Positions 24,844-32,778 of a stretch of 64,000 nucleotides of DNA are shown piece by piece. Source of the stretch: Taibaiella lutea (GTDB lineage: Bacteria; Bacteroidota; Bacteroidia; Chitinophagales; Chitinophagaceae); NCBI RefSeq assembly GCF_008629695.1, contig NZ_VWSH01000001.1, forward strand, positions 895,990 to 959,989, written 5' to 3'. A program made the position numbers and the translations under genes. Numbering within the stretch: position 1 is the stretch's first letter; each line of letters opens with the position of its first letter. The notes beneath the pieces are model-generated. The model had not been told where the DNA came from, made no database searches, and saw only the letters and a list, made by a program, of their open reading frames with translations.

Positions 24844-25341
24844 ATGAAAAATACATTCCTATTAATTGCCTTGCTCATTTCCTTCACTTTTGCTTCTGCA
24901 CAAAAAGGAGGTTTTTTAGCGCCGATAAAAATTGTACATGCCGGGCCAAGTGATGCATTTATTCTTCCTGTCGTTATCGTACCTTCTGATTACGAATATG
25001 ATAATAATGATGATTCTTTAGCTGTTATTATAAATGAGATAACAATTAATAAAGTAGATAAGGATGTATATTTATTCATCCGGAAATATTTTAATGAGCA
25101 TAAATACAATGTAAAGAACGTAACATCATCAAGCTTTAATCCGGGTTCTTGTGTCATTTATGAAGAGCAAGTTAATAACGATAGGAAATACTATATGTGC
25201 GGAGATCAATCCGCATCCGTAAAGTATTTAGAGAAATTTGTATCTGTATTAAAAACAAATCAGAAGTTCAGAAAAGAGGACATTGAGAAATTGATTAATA
25301 ATCTGAATGTTTTTATAAGCGCGATACGCCCAAGGCTGTAA
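24844..25341 (+). CDS. Exported protein, putative immunity (family of 15912)
   Basis: I chose ATG 24844 (165 residues) because it starts a signal peptide (NTFLLIALLISFTFASAQ). The C-terminal pattern YLEKFVSVL ... DIEKLINNLNVFISAI matches 15912 and 24194. The mature N-terminal part differs (APIKIVHAGPSDAFILPVVI), which suggests that the variable part lies toward the N-terminus. It has no module in front; the CPCC remnant lies there instead. Confidence 0.6.
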   Translation: MKNTFLLIALLISFTFASAQKGGFLAPIKIVHAGPSDAFILPVVIVPSDYEYDNNDDSLAVIINEITINKVDKDVYLFIRKYFNEHKYNVKNVTSSSFNPGSCVIYEEQVNNDRKYYMCGDQSASVKYLEKFVSVLKTNQKFRKEDIEKLINNLNVFISAIRPRL

Positions 25342-25494
25342 GGCATTTCTTTACTTAAAGCATTTGGAATTTAAATTTATCATACTGAAAAGGCTTATCA
25401 TCTGTTTATTCTTATTCAAAAACTGACGGACAAGAAATCGGACAATGCTATACTGACATGATTGACATTTAGCTAATAATTATATTTTCATTAG

Positions 25495-25821
25495 ATGAAA
25501 TACTGTTTTGCAATTTTAATTTTTTCTATACTTTTCTATAGTTGTGAAACAAATCAGGATGTCTTAAAGGAAAAAATAATGCCTTTGAGTTTCGAAGGTA
25601 TTGTTTACGAAAAATTTCTGGATTCAAATGACAGAATGACTCCAAAGGTTAGCTTGATGGTAGGAAATGTCTGCCCGATCTATGCTTACGATGCCTGGGA
25701 TTATATTCAAATAGGCGATAGTTTATCCAAACCTGCGGGAAGTCTAAAACATACTATTTATAGGAAGGGCTCACTACCTGTTTCCTTTTATCCGAAAATG
25801 GATGGTAAGGAGGTTAGATAA
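25495..25821 (+). CDS. Putative immunity lipoprotein
   Basis: A 108-residue lipoprotein (signal AILIFSILFYSCETNQ, lipobox YSC). The mature part has beta-rich segments (MPLSFEGIVYEKFLD, then IQIGDSLSKPAGSLKHTIYR), the latter matching IGDSI-x-K in the 18875/20876 pair. The preceding gap (25342-25494) holds an apparent scrap of another array protein (encoding TDGQEIGQCYTDMID), reminiscent of GQENCYNGII in 15912. Function inferred from context only. Confidence 0.55.
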   Translation: MKYCFAILIFSILFYSCETNQDVLKEKIMPLSFEGIVYEKFLDSNDRMTPKVSLMVGNVCPIYAYDAWDYIQIGDSLSKPAGSLKHTIYRKGSLPVSFYPKMDGKEVR

Positions 25822-25875
25822 TATATTGGCATCACTGTTGAAAAATGTTTGTAATAAATTTAAACTCCATCTTTA

Positions 25876-26232
25876 ATGGCATTTATATTGGTACTGATTT
25901 TGTCAATTGTGTGGATTTTCGTAGCAGGATTTATTCTTCCAAACTGGCACCTGAAATTAATAACAAAAAGATTTATTGTCCCTTATTTTGAAAACAAGAA
26001 AGTTTCGTTTTCATATATCAGGCCTGTTCCGTTTTCGATTCCAAGAGATAAAGGTGATTTTAATAACGAAATAATTATAAATCCCTTTTATGATACAAGG
26101 TTCAACAAAAAGAAATATTACTTTGTATTTTATTTGACTAATACCGGAGATGAAAAAAGAATAACGGCAAAAGTGTCATATAACTTTTACGGATTTCCCA
26201 AGGGTGTGGAATTTTATCCTGAAATCCCTTAG
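25876..26232 (+). CDS. Small membrane-anchored protein, last gene of the array
   Basis: A 118-residue protein with one N-terminal transmembrane helix (LVLILSIVWIFVAGFIL) and a short exposed domain (SYIRPVPFSIPRDK, then YYFVFYLTNTGDEKRITAKV). No domain recognised. Its stop codon overlaps by 4 bp the 3' end of the convergent ketosynthase-like gene at 26229, so the array is joined directly to the DAR operon with no intergenic space. Confidence 0.5.
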   Translation: MAFILVLILSIVWIFVAGFILPNWHLKLITKRFIVPYFENKKVSFSYIRPVPFSIPRDKGDFNNEIIINPFYDTRFNKKKYYFVFYLTNTGDEKRITAKVSYNFYGFPKGVEFYPEIP

Positions 26233-27263
26233 CGACTCATTAATATAAAGCTATGTTGCAAGCCTTTATAATTGTTATAAATCAGGATTTTCTTAACTGT
26301 TTCAGAAGAAGCATTTTTCTTAATTGCATGTTGCGGAATTGATTGTTGCTGTAATATATAAGCCGACAGCCAGCATGCAAAGGCAACAGCGGTGGGATAT
26401 TCGCCGCTCATGTGCTTGAACCTTGCTACAGATATATGCTGAGGCAATTCATTTTCAACGGCATCATAAAATGGCTGTAAACGTATATCACCGTTTTCTC
26501 CGCTTAATAGCACATCAATGTTTTCACCGGGTTGCAAATGCCTTTCTAAAAAATGGCGCAGGCGATCTATAACAATATTTATATCAGCGGCCTGAAAAAA
26601 TTGAGTGGCATCAAGACGGGCAACAGCATTTTGCGGGGATATGCCTGCCAGAAACATGACGGCACCTTCTCCTGCAATGCTCCCTGCTGTAGCTGAATCA
26701 TAGAGGGCTTTATTTGAAACAGGCTCTTTCTTATAGCTTCCATCCAGGATTTCAATATTGTAATTTGCGCTTGAAATTTCATCTACTGCGCCCAGTAAAT
26801 AACGGTTGGAAGGATTTTCTTTCAAAAGCATATCCACATCCATTATTGCATTTTCAAATGCAGCCGCACGATGCACATGGGTGGTATTATAACCGGTGTT
26901 CCGGCTCATCATACCCAGCTGTCCGGCAACGGCGTTATTGGTGCTCTGAACAAAATTACCGGGCGTGAGCATGCCTTCATTGTATTCCACTATCTGATCG
27001 AGGAATTTGATACAGTCTTCCATGCCGCCGTTTGCCGTTCCGATAATAATGCCATCCGGATTTTCTTTAACAAGGGGCAAACCTGCGCCCACACCAATCC
27101 TTACCGCTTTACCCATTCTGCGCAGCAAAGCAGGGGCAATGCCTTCGTAACGTGTTTCCACCACTTTCAATTTGCCTTCTTCCGCATCGTTCAGTATATT
27201 CAAATCAATATCCTGAAAGGTCTGTTGCGGCGAAATGCAGCTATGCTGATAGATATAAAACAT
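26229..27263 (-). CDS. Ketosynthase-like protein lacking the catalytic cysteine (chain-length-factor type)
   Basis: I chose ATG 27263, 5 bp after the upstream ketosynthase stop, giving 344 residues beginning FYIYQHSCISPQQTF. It is a thiolase-fold beta-ketoacyl synthase relative (GIIIGTANGGMEDCIKFL, FVQSTNNAVAGQLGMMSR, TTHVHRAAAFENA). The nucleophilic cysteine of true ketosynthases is not present at the expected position, and HGTGT and GHxxGAAG motifs are absent. Such inactive partners pair with a catalytic ketosynthase as chain-length factors in type II and aryl-polyene systems. Here the partner is the gene directly upstream. It is the last gene of the DAR operon in this window. Confidence 0.7.
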   Translation of the reverse strand: MFYIYQHSCISPQQTFQDIDLNILNDAEEGKLKVVETRYEGIAPALLRRMGKAVRIGVGAGLPLVKENPDGIIIGTANGGMEDCIKFLDQIVEYNEGMLTPGNFVQSTNNAVAGQLGMMSRNTGYNTTHVHRAAAFENAIMDVDMLLKENPSNRYLLGAVDEISSANYNIEILDGSYKKEPVSNKALYDSATAGSIAGEGAVMFLAGISPQNAVARLDATQFFQAADINIVIDRLRHFLERHLQPGENIDVLLSGENGDIRLQPFYDAVENELPQHISVARFKHMSGEYPTAVAFACWLSAYILQQQSIPQHAIKKNASSETVKKILIYNNYKGLQHSFILMSR

Positions 27264-27268
27264 AGGGA

Positions 27269-28456
27269 TCAGTATTTGGAAAATATCAGAGAAGAACAAT
27301 TACCGCCAAAGCCGAATGAGTTTGACATTACATGCCGGACATTCATTTGCTGTCTGTTTTGTAATGGTATAAGGTTTGTTTCTGTTATTCCATTTTCAAA
27401 ATTCAGGTGCGGAAAAACTTCCTGCTGTTCAATATTCAGGATGCTGTAAACAGCTTCTATGGCACCCGCAGCGCCAAGTGTATGCCCGATATTGGATTTT
27501 GTAGAAGTGAAGGGCGGAATATTTTCAAACAAGCGTAAGATGGCTTTGCTTTCGCACAAGTCATTATTCTCCGTTCCTGTGCCATGTACATTGATAAAGC
27601 TGATATCTTTTGACTGAAGTCCTGCAATACCTAATGCCTTTTTCATAGCGATATAAGGACCATCTCCTTCGTCGGACAAAGAAGAAGGATGAAAGGCATC
27701 GTTTGAATTTGCAAAACCTGTCAGCTCTGCGTACACCTTTTTACCATTTAAATCCTCTTCCTTTTCTAAAATCAAAAAAGCCGCGCCTTCCCCTAAATTC
27801 AATCCTTTACGCTTCTGGTCAAAGGGTTTGCAAAGTTTATCAGACAGAATATGCAATGCATTGAATCCATTGACGGTAAACTTGGCGAGGCTATCGAAAC
27901 CGCCTACTATAGCGCGTTTCGCAAAGCCATGCTGCATGAGCCTGGCGCCATACATAATGGCATTGGCAGCGGAAGAGCAGGCCGTATTTATGGTATTGGC
28001 AATGCCATTCATCTTATAATGCTGTTGCAAAAAAATATTGACGGAGGCACAATCATAAGAAGTCAGGTATTCAGAACCGTTTTCCCCGGCTTTGGAATCA
28101 TGGTATAATTCATCGGTCAGGCACATGCCTCCTACCGTAGTTCCCCCAATCAATGCCGTATCGGAGGAGGACAGTTCCTCCCTACTCCATTCCGCATCCT
28201 TTATAGCTTCGTTACAGGCATGTAATGCCAGAAGGCTTGTTCTGGTAATACCTTTTGTATGAATATCGAGTTCGCTTTTTAAGGCTTCGCTGCTCCATTT
28301 AACTTCGCCGAAAGGCAGTGTGGAAGCATATTTAGAATCGAGAAAAGAAGATGTACCTATGCCGCATTTCCCTTCGCGGAGGGATACAAGGTTTTCGGCT
28401 ACAGAATTTCCTATAGCGCTTATTACTCCCATTCCTGTAACAAAAATCCTTGCCAA
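27269..28456 (-). CDS. Beta-ketoacyl-ACP synthase (FabF-type) of the DAR/flexirubin operon
   Basis: A 395-residue ketosynthase with the complete Cys-His-His triad: Cys160 (NTACSSAANAI), His291 (HGTGTENND) and His325 (SNIGHTLGAAGA). It starts with a FabF-type RIFVTGMGVISAIG. It elongates acyl chains on the ACP encoded 3 bp upstream, presumably in a pigment- or lipid-type pathway rather than in bulk fatty acid synthesis, given the neighbours. It is translated with the ketosynthase-like partner 5 bp downstream. Confidence 0.85.
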   Translation of the reverse strand: MARIFVTGMGVISAIGNSVAENLVSLREGKCGIGTSSFLDSKYASTLPFGEVKWSSEALKSELDIHTKGITRTSLLALHACNEAIKDAEWSREELSSSDTALIGGTTVGGMCLTDELYHDSKAGENGSEYLTSYDCASVNIFLQQHYKMNGIANTINTACSSAANAIMYGARLMQHGFAKRAIVGGFDSLAKFTVNGFNALHILSDKLCKPFDQKRKGLNLGEGAAFLILEKEEDLNGKKVYAELTGFANSNDAFHPSSLSDEGDGPYIAMKKALGIAGLQSKDISFINVHGTGTENNDLCESKAILRLFENIPPFTSTKSNIGHTLGAAGAIEAVYSILNIEQQEVFPHLNFENGITETNLIPLQNRQQMNVRHVMSNSFGFGGNCSSLIFSKY

Positions 28457-28459
28457 GCT

Positions 28460-28723
28460 TTAAACGGTCTTATGTTGTTCAATGTAATCGGCCATGGTAT
28501 TCACATCTGTCAATACTTTGCGGCCATCTTTCGGGTCTTTGATTTCTATGCCGTATACCCTGTGCAGCATTACTATCAATTCAAAAGAATCAATAGAATC
28601 CAATCCGAGGCCTTCTCCGAACAAAGGCTCGTCATCTTTGATGTCTTCAGGTTTGGTATCCAGGAGATTCAGGTATTTAATGATATTCTCTTTTATCTGC
28701 AATTTCAAATCATCTCTTTCCAT
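28460..28723 (-). CDS. Acyl carrier protein
   Basis: An 87-residue ACP with the phosphopantetheine attachment serine at Ser43 (GLGLDSIDSFELI, DSI variant of the DSL motif). Acidic helix layout is typical. It carries the acyl intermediates for the ketosynthases directly downstream, in the role taken by DarC in dialkylresorcinol pathways; whether it is strictly DarC I cannot say. Confidence 0.85.
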   Translation of the reverse strand: MERDDLKLQIKENIIKYLNLLDTKPEDIKDDEPLFGEGLGLDSIDSFELIVMLHRVYGIEIKDPKDGRKVLTDVNTMADYIEQHKTV

Positions 28724-28761
28724 TGATATGGTTATTGTACTTTAAAAAATATGCTACTAAA

Positions 28762-29778
28762 TCAATTATGCCACTTTATTTTTGACAAAGCCTGAAAGGC
28801 CTGTTTTTCTACTTCAGCAATTTCAATGAGGGTATCGCCTAATAAATTAAAATCTTCCTGGGTGCTGAGCCTGCCTTTGTAAATACCGGCAGACTGAACC
28901 GCCGCATTGCGCCACATATCACCCGATTTTGTAAATGACTGTGCTATTTCCAGTAATTTTTCATCTTTATGATAAGCATAAGCTTCCTGTAAAAAAGCAC
29001 CGTAAATATAGCGAAAACCGCCGCCGCCTGTCCCGATTTCTTCCTGCATGCGCACCAGCTGAGCCAGGTACAAGCCTGCTTCATGCAAGCCCAGTTTATT
29101 TCGCCAATTCTTAATGCGCTTGCCCGTAAAACGTATGCCACTCACTCCGGCAATAGGCCCGGGAATGTGTAACATATCGCGTATGTTTCTTTTAATGCCG
29201 TTTTTAATAGCGTGCTTAATTTGGTCATCTGTCACCGGATGATTCTCTTTCGGATAATATAACTGTCCTTTAGGTGCCAGCACGCCTTTTGCAAAGCGTA
29301 CGCGTTCCAACTCGTAACTGCTGAGGGTGGTAGCGGTTTCCATTACGGGGTCGCTAATAAGGTAATTATCATCTTCCTTGCCATAAATAATAAGGTTATG
29401 CGCATTAAAATGGAAACGATATTCCTTCGGAAAATAGGTAAGATAATAAACACCTACCTGGCAACCGACGGGCCTGCCCGATTGCAGGCATTCATCCAGT
29501 ACGCGCTGCGCTTCTTCTTTTGAACTGAATTTCCGCCTTACTACAGGAATGCCAAGCGCTTTACAGGTGCGCTTAAAAATCAGGCCGGGTTGTGTCCTGA
29601 AGGCAATAGCGGGGCCATTGTTAACTTTAAGAAAAGGGATATAAATAAAAAACAAGCCGGAGCCTATTCCAAAGGCAAGCGGTTCTGTAATTTTACTTAC
29701 CCCGACATTACGCAATAAATTTGTGGTAACGCCATTTTCGCAATGGGCCGATTGTAAATGCTCAAAATTAGCCTTCAT
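28762..29778 (-). CDS. BtrH N-terminal domain protein (DUF4872-like)
   Basis: A 338-residue protein with the BtrH-type N-terminus (HLQSAHCENGVTTNLLRNVG, with a conserved Cys and His early on; then FHFNAHNLIIYGKEDD and YLISDPVM). The C-terminal half is helical, of the kind called DUF4872. BtrH is an ACP-dependent acyltransferase of butirosin biosynthesis with a papain-like fold, so an acyl transfer from the neighbouring ACP is a reasonable guess. Similar genes lie in flexirubin clusters (recalled from family knowledge). It overlaps the upstream gene by 11 bp. Confidence 0.75.
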   Translation of the reverse strand: MKANFEHLQSAHCENGVTTNLLRNVGVSKITEPLAFGIGSGLFFIYIPFLKVNNGPAIAFRTQPGLIFKRTCKALGIPVVRRKFSSKEEAQRVLDECLQSGRPVGCQVGVYYLTYFPKEYRFHFNAHNLIIYGKEDDNYLISDPVMETATTLSSYELERVRFAKGVLAPKGQLYYPKENHPVTDDQIKHAIKNGIKRNIRDMLHIPGPIAGVSGIRFTGKRIKNWRNKLGLHEAGLYLAQLVRMQEEIGTGGGGFRYIYGAFLQEAYAYHKDEKLLEIAQSFTKSGDMWRNAAVQSAGIYKGRLSTQEDFNLLGDTLIEIAEVEKQAFQALSKIKWHN

Positions 29779-30175
29779 GCGTAGTCATTGTTTTTAAATC
29801 TTCAACAGTAGTATTGAATGCTTCGGCATAACGCTTCAATTTACTTTCCGAAAGTTTTTGAAAGGCAGCCGGTTTCATATGGCGTTTTACCTGCCATTGC
29901 CAGAATCCGGTGTAAGCCGCTACTGTCGCCATATCCATCAGCCTGTATTCCATAAAAAACAATACCGGGCTTGCTTCCTGGTTCAGTACTTTTTGCTTTG
30001 CCGCATTTATCCGGTTTGCAATATCTTCCCATGCGACATCCAATGCTTCCTTCTTCACTTCCCAGCCGGAACTGAGGCCGGTAACATATTTCCCCGAACC
30101 GTCCACCACATAACAAACTTCTTTGGTAAGCTTGTTTAAGGCGCCGTCGTCTTGCGGAATATCTTCTTTTTTCAT
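29768..30175 (-). CDS. Small conserved protein of the DAR operon
   Basis: I chose ATG 30175 (135 residues) over the in-frame upstream start, which would overlap darB. It is soluble and helical in its second half (PVLFFMEYRLMDMATVAAYT, GFWQWQVKRHMKPAAFQKL), with no known catalytic motif. It overlaps the BtrH-like gene (shared ATGAAGGCTAA), so the two are likely made together and may act together. Function unknown. Confidence 0.7.
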   Translation of the reverse strand: MKKEDIPQDDGALNKLTKEVCYVVDGSGKYVTGLSSGWEVKKEALDVAWEDIANRINAAKQKVLNQEASPVLFFMEYRLMDMATVAAYTGFWQWQVKRHMKPAAFQKLSESKLKRYAEAFNTTVEDLKTMTTHEG

Positions 30176-30185
30176 GACTGTATTT

Positions 30186-31337
30186 TTAATCAACAACGGT
30201 AAGCAGGGCGTACATATAAGAGAAGCGCGAGCTTTCCGGAACCAATAACAACAGTTTATCGCCGGCTTTCAGTCTGCCGCTGTGGAACAACTCATCCACC
30301 ATAAGATAGGAGGAAGCTGCGCCCACATTTCCAACCTGACTTAAATTCACGAACCACTTTTCGTAAGGTATATTCATGTTGTTTTCGATCAGGCCGTTGA
30401 ATATTTTTTCCCGGAAAAAATTGCTGGACATGTGCGGCAGAAAGTAATCTATTTCTTCTGAATCGATGCCATGCTTGTCCAGTGTGGCTTTCAAACCAAT
30501 ACCGCCCAGGCGTATGATATTTGCACTGAGTAAATTCACGTCCTGCTTTATGCTGAGTATGGAGCGTTCCATTATTTCCTGCGGCGTAAAATCAAGATAA
30601 CCTTTCAAAGTTCCGTCGGGCAATTTTTCGCTGCCCATATACATGCAGGGTTCTACTTCGTTGGCATAAGAAACGCCATCAATCCAGTCCACACGAAGGC
30701 TTAAACCGGTTTCATTTTTCTTATCGCTCATTAAGAATGCCGAAGCGCCATCAGACAACATCCATCTTAAAAAGTCTTTTTCAAAACTCAGTATCGGGTT
30801 CTCTTCCAGCTGAATCAGTTTTTGCACCTCATCTTCAAAAGCATCTGATATCAAAGAAGCGGAAAAACGCTCCGAACCTGTGGCTACAGCTTTTGTTGCA
30901 TCGCCTGTTTTAACGGCCAGATAGGCATATTTGAATGCATGCATTCCCGCGCAGCAAACACCTGACGGCGAAACCACTTCTATGCCATTGGATTCGGGCA
31001 GCCAGCCATGTGTCATCACGGCATGTGAAGGCATCATCTGGTCTGGCGAAGAAGTACCGCAGGACAACAGGTCGACGGATTTTATATTTTCAGGCTGATC
31101 TTTGAATAATAACTTAACAGCTTCCGCCGTCATCTGTGCATTGGTATGGGTAGGTTTACCATCTTTCGTTAATGCGTAAAATCTTCTTTTAATGCCATTG
31201 TTTCTCAATACAACAGGTTTTGATTTGGACGGAGTGCCATTTATAAAACCCAGGTATGTTTCCATTTCATCATTGGCTACCGGTTCATTCGGAAAAAAAA
31301 CTGAAGTGTCGTTAATGTAAACATGCTTTAGTGTCAT
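30186..31337 (-). CDS. darB: Ketoacyl synthase III-type enzyme DarB
   Basis: A 383-residue KASIII-fold protein with Cys128/Cys129 (SPSGVCCAGMHAF; one is the nucleophile), His302 (FLPHMSS) and Asn337 (QVGNVGAASSY), which form the Cys-His-Asn triad. In dialkylresorcinol synthesis, DarB condenses a beta-ketoacyl thioester with an alpha,beta-unsaturated one to give a cyclohexanedione. Identification as DarB rests on the fold together with the adjacent DarA-like gene 12 bp upstream. Confidence 0.8.
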   Translation of the reverse strand: MTLKHVYINDTSVFFPNEPVANDEMETYLGFINGTPSKSKPVVLRNNGIKRRFYALTKDGKPTHTNAQMTAEAVKLLFKDQPENIKSVDLLSCGTSSPDQMMPSHAVMTHGWLPESNGIEVVSPSGVCCAGMHAFKYAYLAVKTGDATKAVATGSERFSASLISDAFEDEVQKLIQLEENPILSFEKDFLRWMLSDGASAFLMSDKKNETGLSLRVDWIDGVSYANEVEPCMYMGSEKLPDGTLKGYLDFTPQEIMERSILSIKQDVNLLSANIIRLGGIGLKATLDKHGIDSEEIDYFLPHMSSNFFREKIFNGLIENNMNIPYEKWFVNLSQVGNVGAASSYLMVDELFHSGRLKAGDKLLLLVPESSRFSYMYALLTVVD

Positions 31338-31349
31338 GCGATGTCAAAA

Positions 31350-32249
31350 TTATTTTATGCCAGAGTAATATTCTTTTTGCTTTTTAATTCGTCTGGATGA
31401 AAAAGGTTTTATAAGAATGGCATTTAATGTCAATATTATGGGGGCTGCAACGAACAATGCAATTATAAGATAATACTTGAATGCTACCAGCCATGCCGTT
31501 TTGTTTTTCTTTTTAGAGATGATTTTTGCCCATATTGCGAATATTTTTCTCGCCTTGGATTCAATAAACATCAGATTGTATTTTACTACAACCGCTTTGT
31601 TTTCCAAAAGTTCATTTTGCAGGTTATTCCATTGATTAGATGAAAGATAACGCATTATAATCTCTCCGAAAACACGGGTATGCTTTATATCTTCTTCCGC
31701 TACGCCGGGTACCGGAAAAATATTCCAGAGCCTGTCTTTTTTACCTGCAAACATCCAATGAAAAATTGTTACAAAACTGATAAAATTGGGGTGTTTATCT
31801 ACCAAAGCAATATTGCCTACCAGATTTGCCTGTGCTTCTCTTAAGGTAACTTTTAAACGTTCCATTGCGCTCAGCCACATATTGCGTGCGCCTGTAACCG
31901 TTACAACCGGGGTATTTTTAATGATGTTCCTGATTTGAGGATCCTGCAGGATAGAATTGGAAGGTATGCTTGGAGAAAGGAACCAGGCCTGGTAACCGAA
32001 TATCACCAGATCGTAAGCATCGTGCTTCAGTTGAATAGGCTTTAGCTTTGTTGGCACGCTTCCTACGCAATCCGGCATTTGCGCAAAAAAACTTTTACCC
32101 GTCCAGGGAAAAGGATAAGGCACTTCAGTATAAACCCTTAATATTTCAACATCAGCGCCCGCTGCAATCATTGGCGCAGTAAGATTTTGAATGATGTCTG
32201 CCAGTTGTCCCGTCTGCGAATAGCAAATGGCTAAAATTTTTTTATTCAT
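31350..32249 (-). CDS. darA: Flavodoxin-like dialkylresorcinol enzyme DarA
   Basis: A 299-residue protein with a flavodoxin-like N-terminus (ILAICYSQTGQLADIIQNL, the FMN phosphate loop) and FGYQAWFLSPSIPSNSIL. In dialkylresorcinol synthesis DarA aromatises the DarB product. The C-terminus has one or two hydrophobic helices (YYLIIALFVAAPIILTLNAI), which could tether it to the membrane. It is the first gene of the operon, with about 260 bp to the MITE-like element upstream. Gene order darA-darB with ACP and ketosynthases indicates a flexirubin-type or free DAR product; the genes for the aryl-polyene arm are not in the window. Confidence 0.8.
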   Translation of the reverse strand: MNKKILAICYSQTGQLADIIQNLTAPMIAAGADVEILRVYTEVPYPFPWTGKSFFAQMPDCVGSVPTKLKPIQLKHDAYDLVIFGYQAWFLSPSIPSNSILQDPQIRNIIKNTPVVTVTGARNMWLSAMERLKVTLREAQANLVGNIALVDKHPNFISFVTIFHWMFAGKKDRLWNIFPVPGVAEEDIKHTRVFGEIIMRYLSSNQWNNLQNELLENKAVVVKYNLMFIESKARKIFAIWAKIISKKKNKTAWLVAFKYYLIIALFVAAPIILTLNAILIKPFSSRRIKKQKEYYSGIK

Positions 32250-32508
32250 TTATTATTTGAATAGCAATAGTCAATAATTGTTATGCGGATTCCGAATTAA
32301 ATACGCTTACCTGAGAACAAAAGAAACACAATATAATGATTCCTGTTACTAAACCTGATGGAAATGATCTTGAAATAATGCAGCGGTAACAACAACTATA
32401 CCAAATGTTGAAATGAACCCACATGCAACATAGGTTCCTGTCGTGAATCAGGAATATTTTAGTTCACAATAGCAGCAACCATTACTTATTCCTAATACCG
32501 AAAACTGC

Positions 32509-32763
32509 CTATCCGCATGTAGGAAACAAAACAGCAACAATAAACCGAATTTATCCCGTAGGGATTTAATATTGGTAGCCATGTAGATTACATATTATTG
32601 GTTTGTCCTGTAGGGACAAGATTAGATAGCCGCATTTGTTTTTGTCCATTTGTAATGATGCAATATGACCCCGATGGGGTCTTGATAAAGCGGAATAATA
32701 TATTCTACCGGCATTAAATCCCTACGGGATAATCTAAATATTATGTTTCCTACATGCGGATAG
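32509..32763. mobile_element. 255-bp MITE-like element with nested inverted repeats
   Basis: The ends are a perfect 19-bp inverted repeat (CTATCCGCATGTAGGAAAC at 32509-32527, its complement at 32745-32763). Inside is a second perfect 20-bp inverted repeat (TTATCCCGTAGGGATTTAAT at 32551-32570, complement at 32713-32732) and further small hairpins (GTCCTGTAGGGAC, GACCCCGATGGGGTC). No reading frame. TACCGAAA occurs a few bases outside each end, perhaps a target duplication or chance. It fills half of the 529-bp gap between darA and tamL; in the rest I see nothing. Confidence 0.7.
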
Positions 32764-32778
32764 TCAATTACCGAAATT

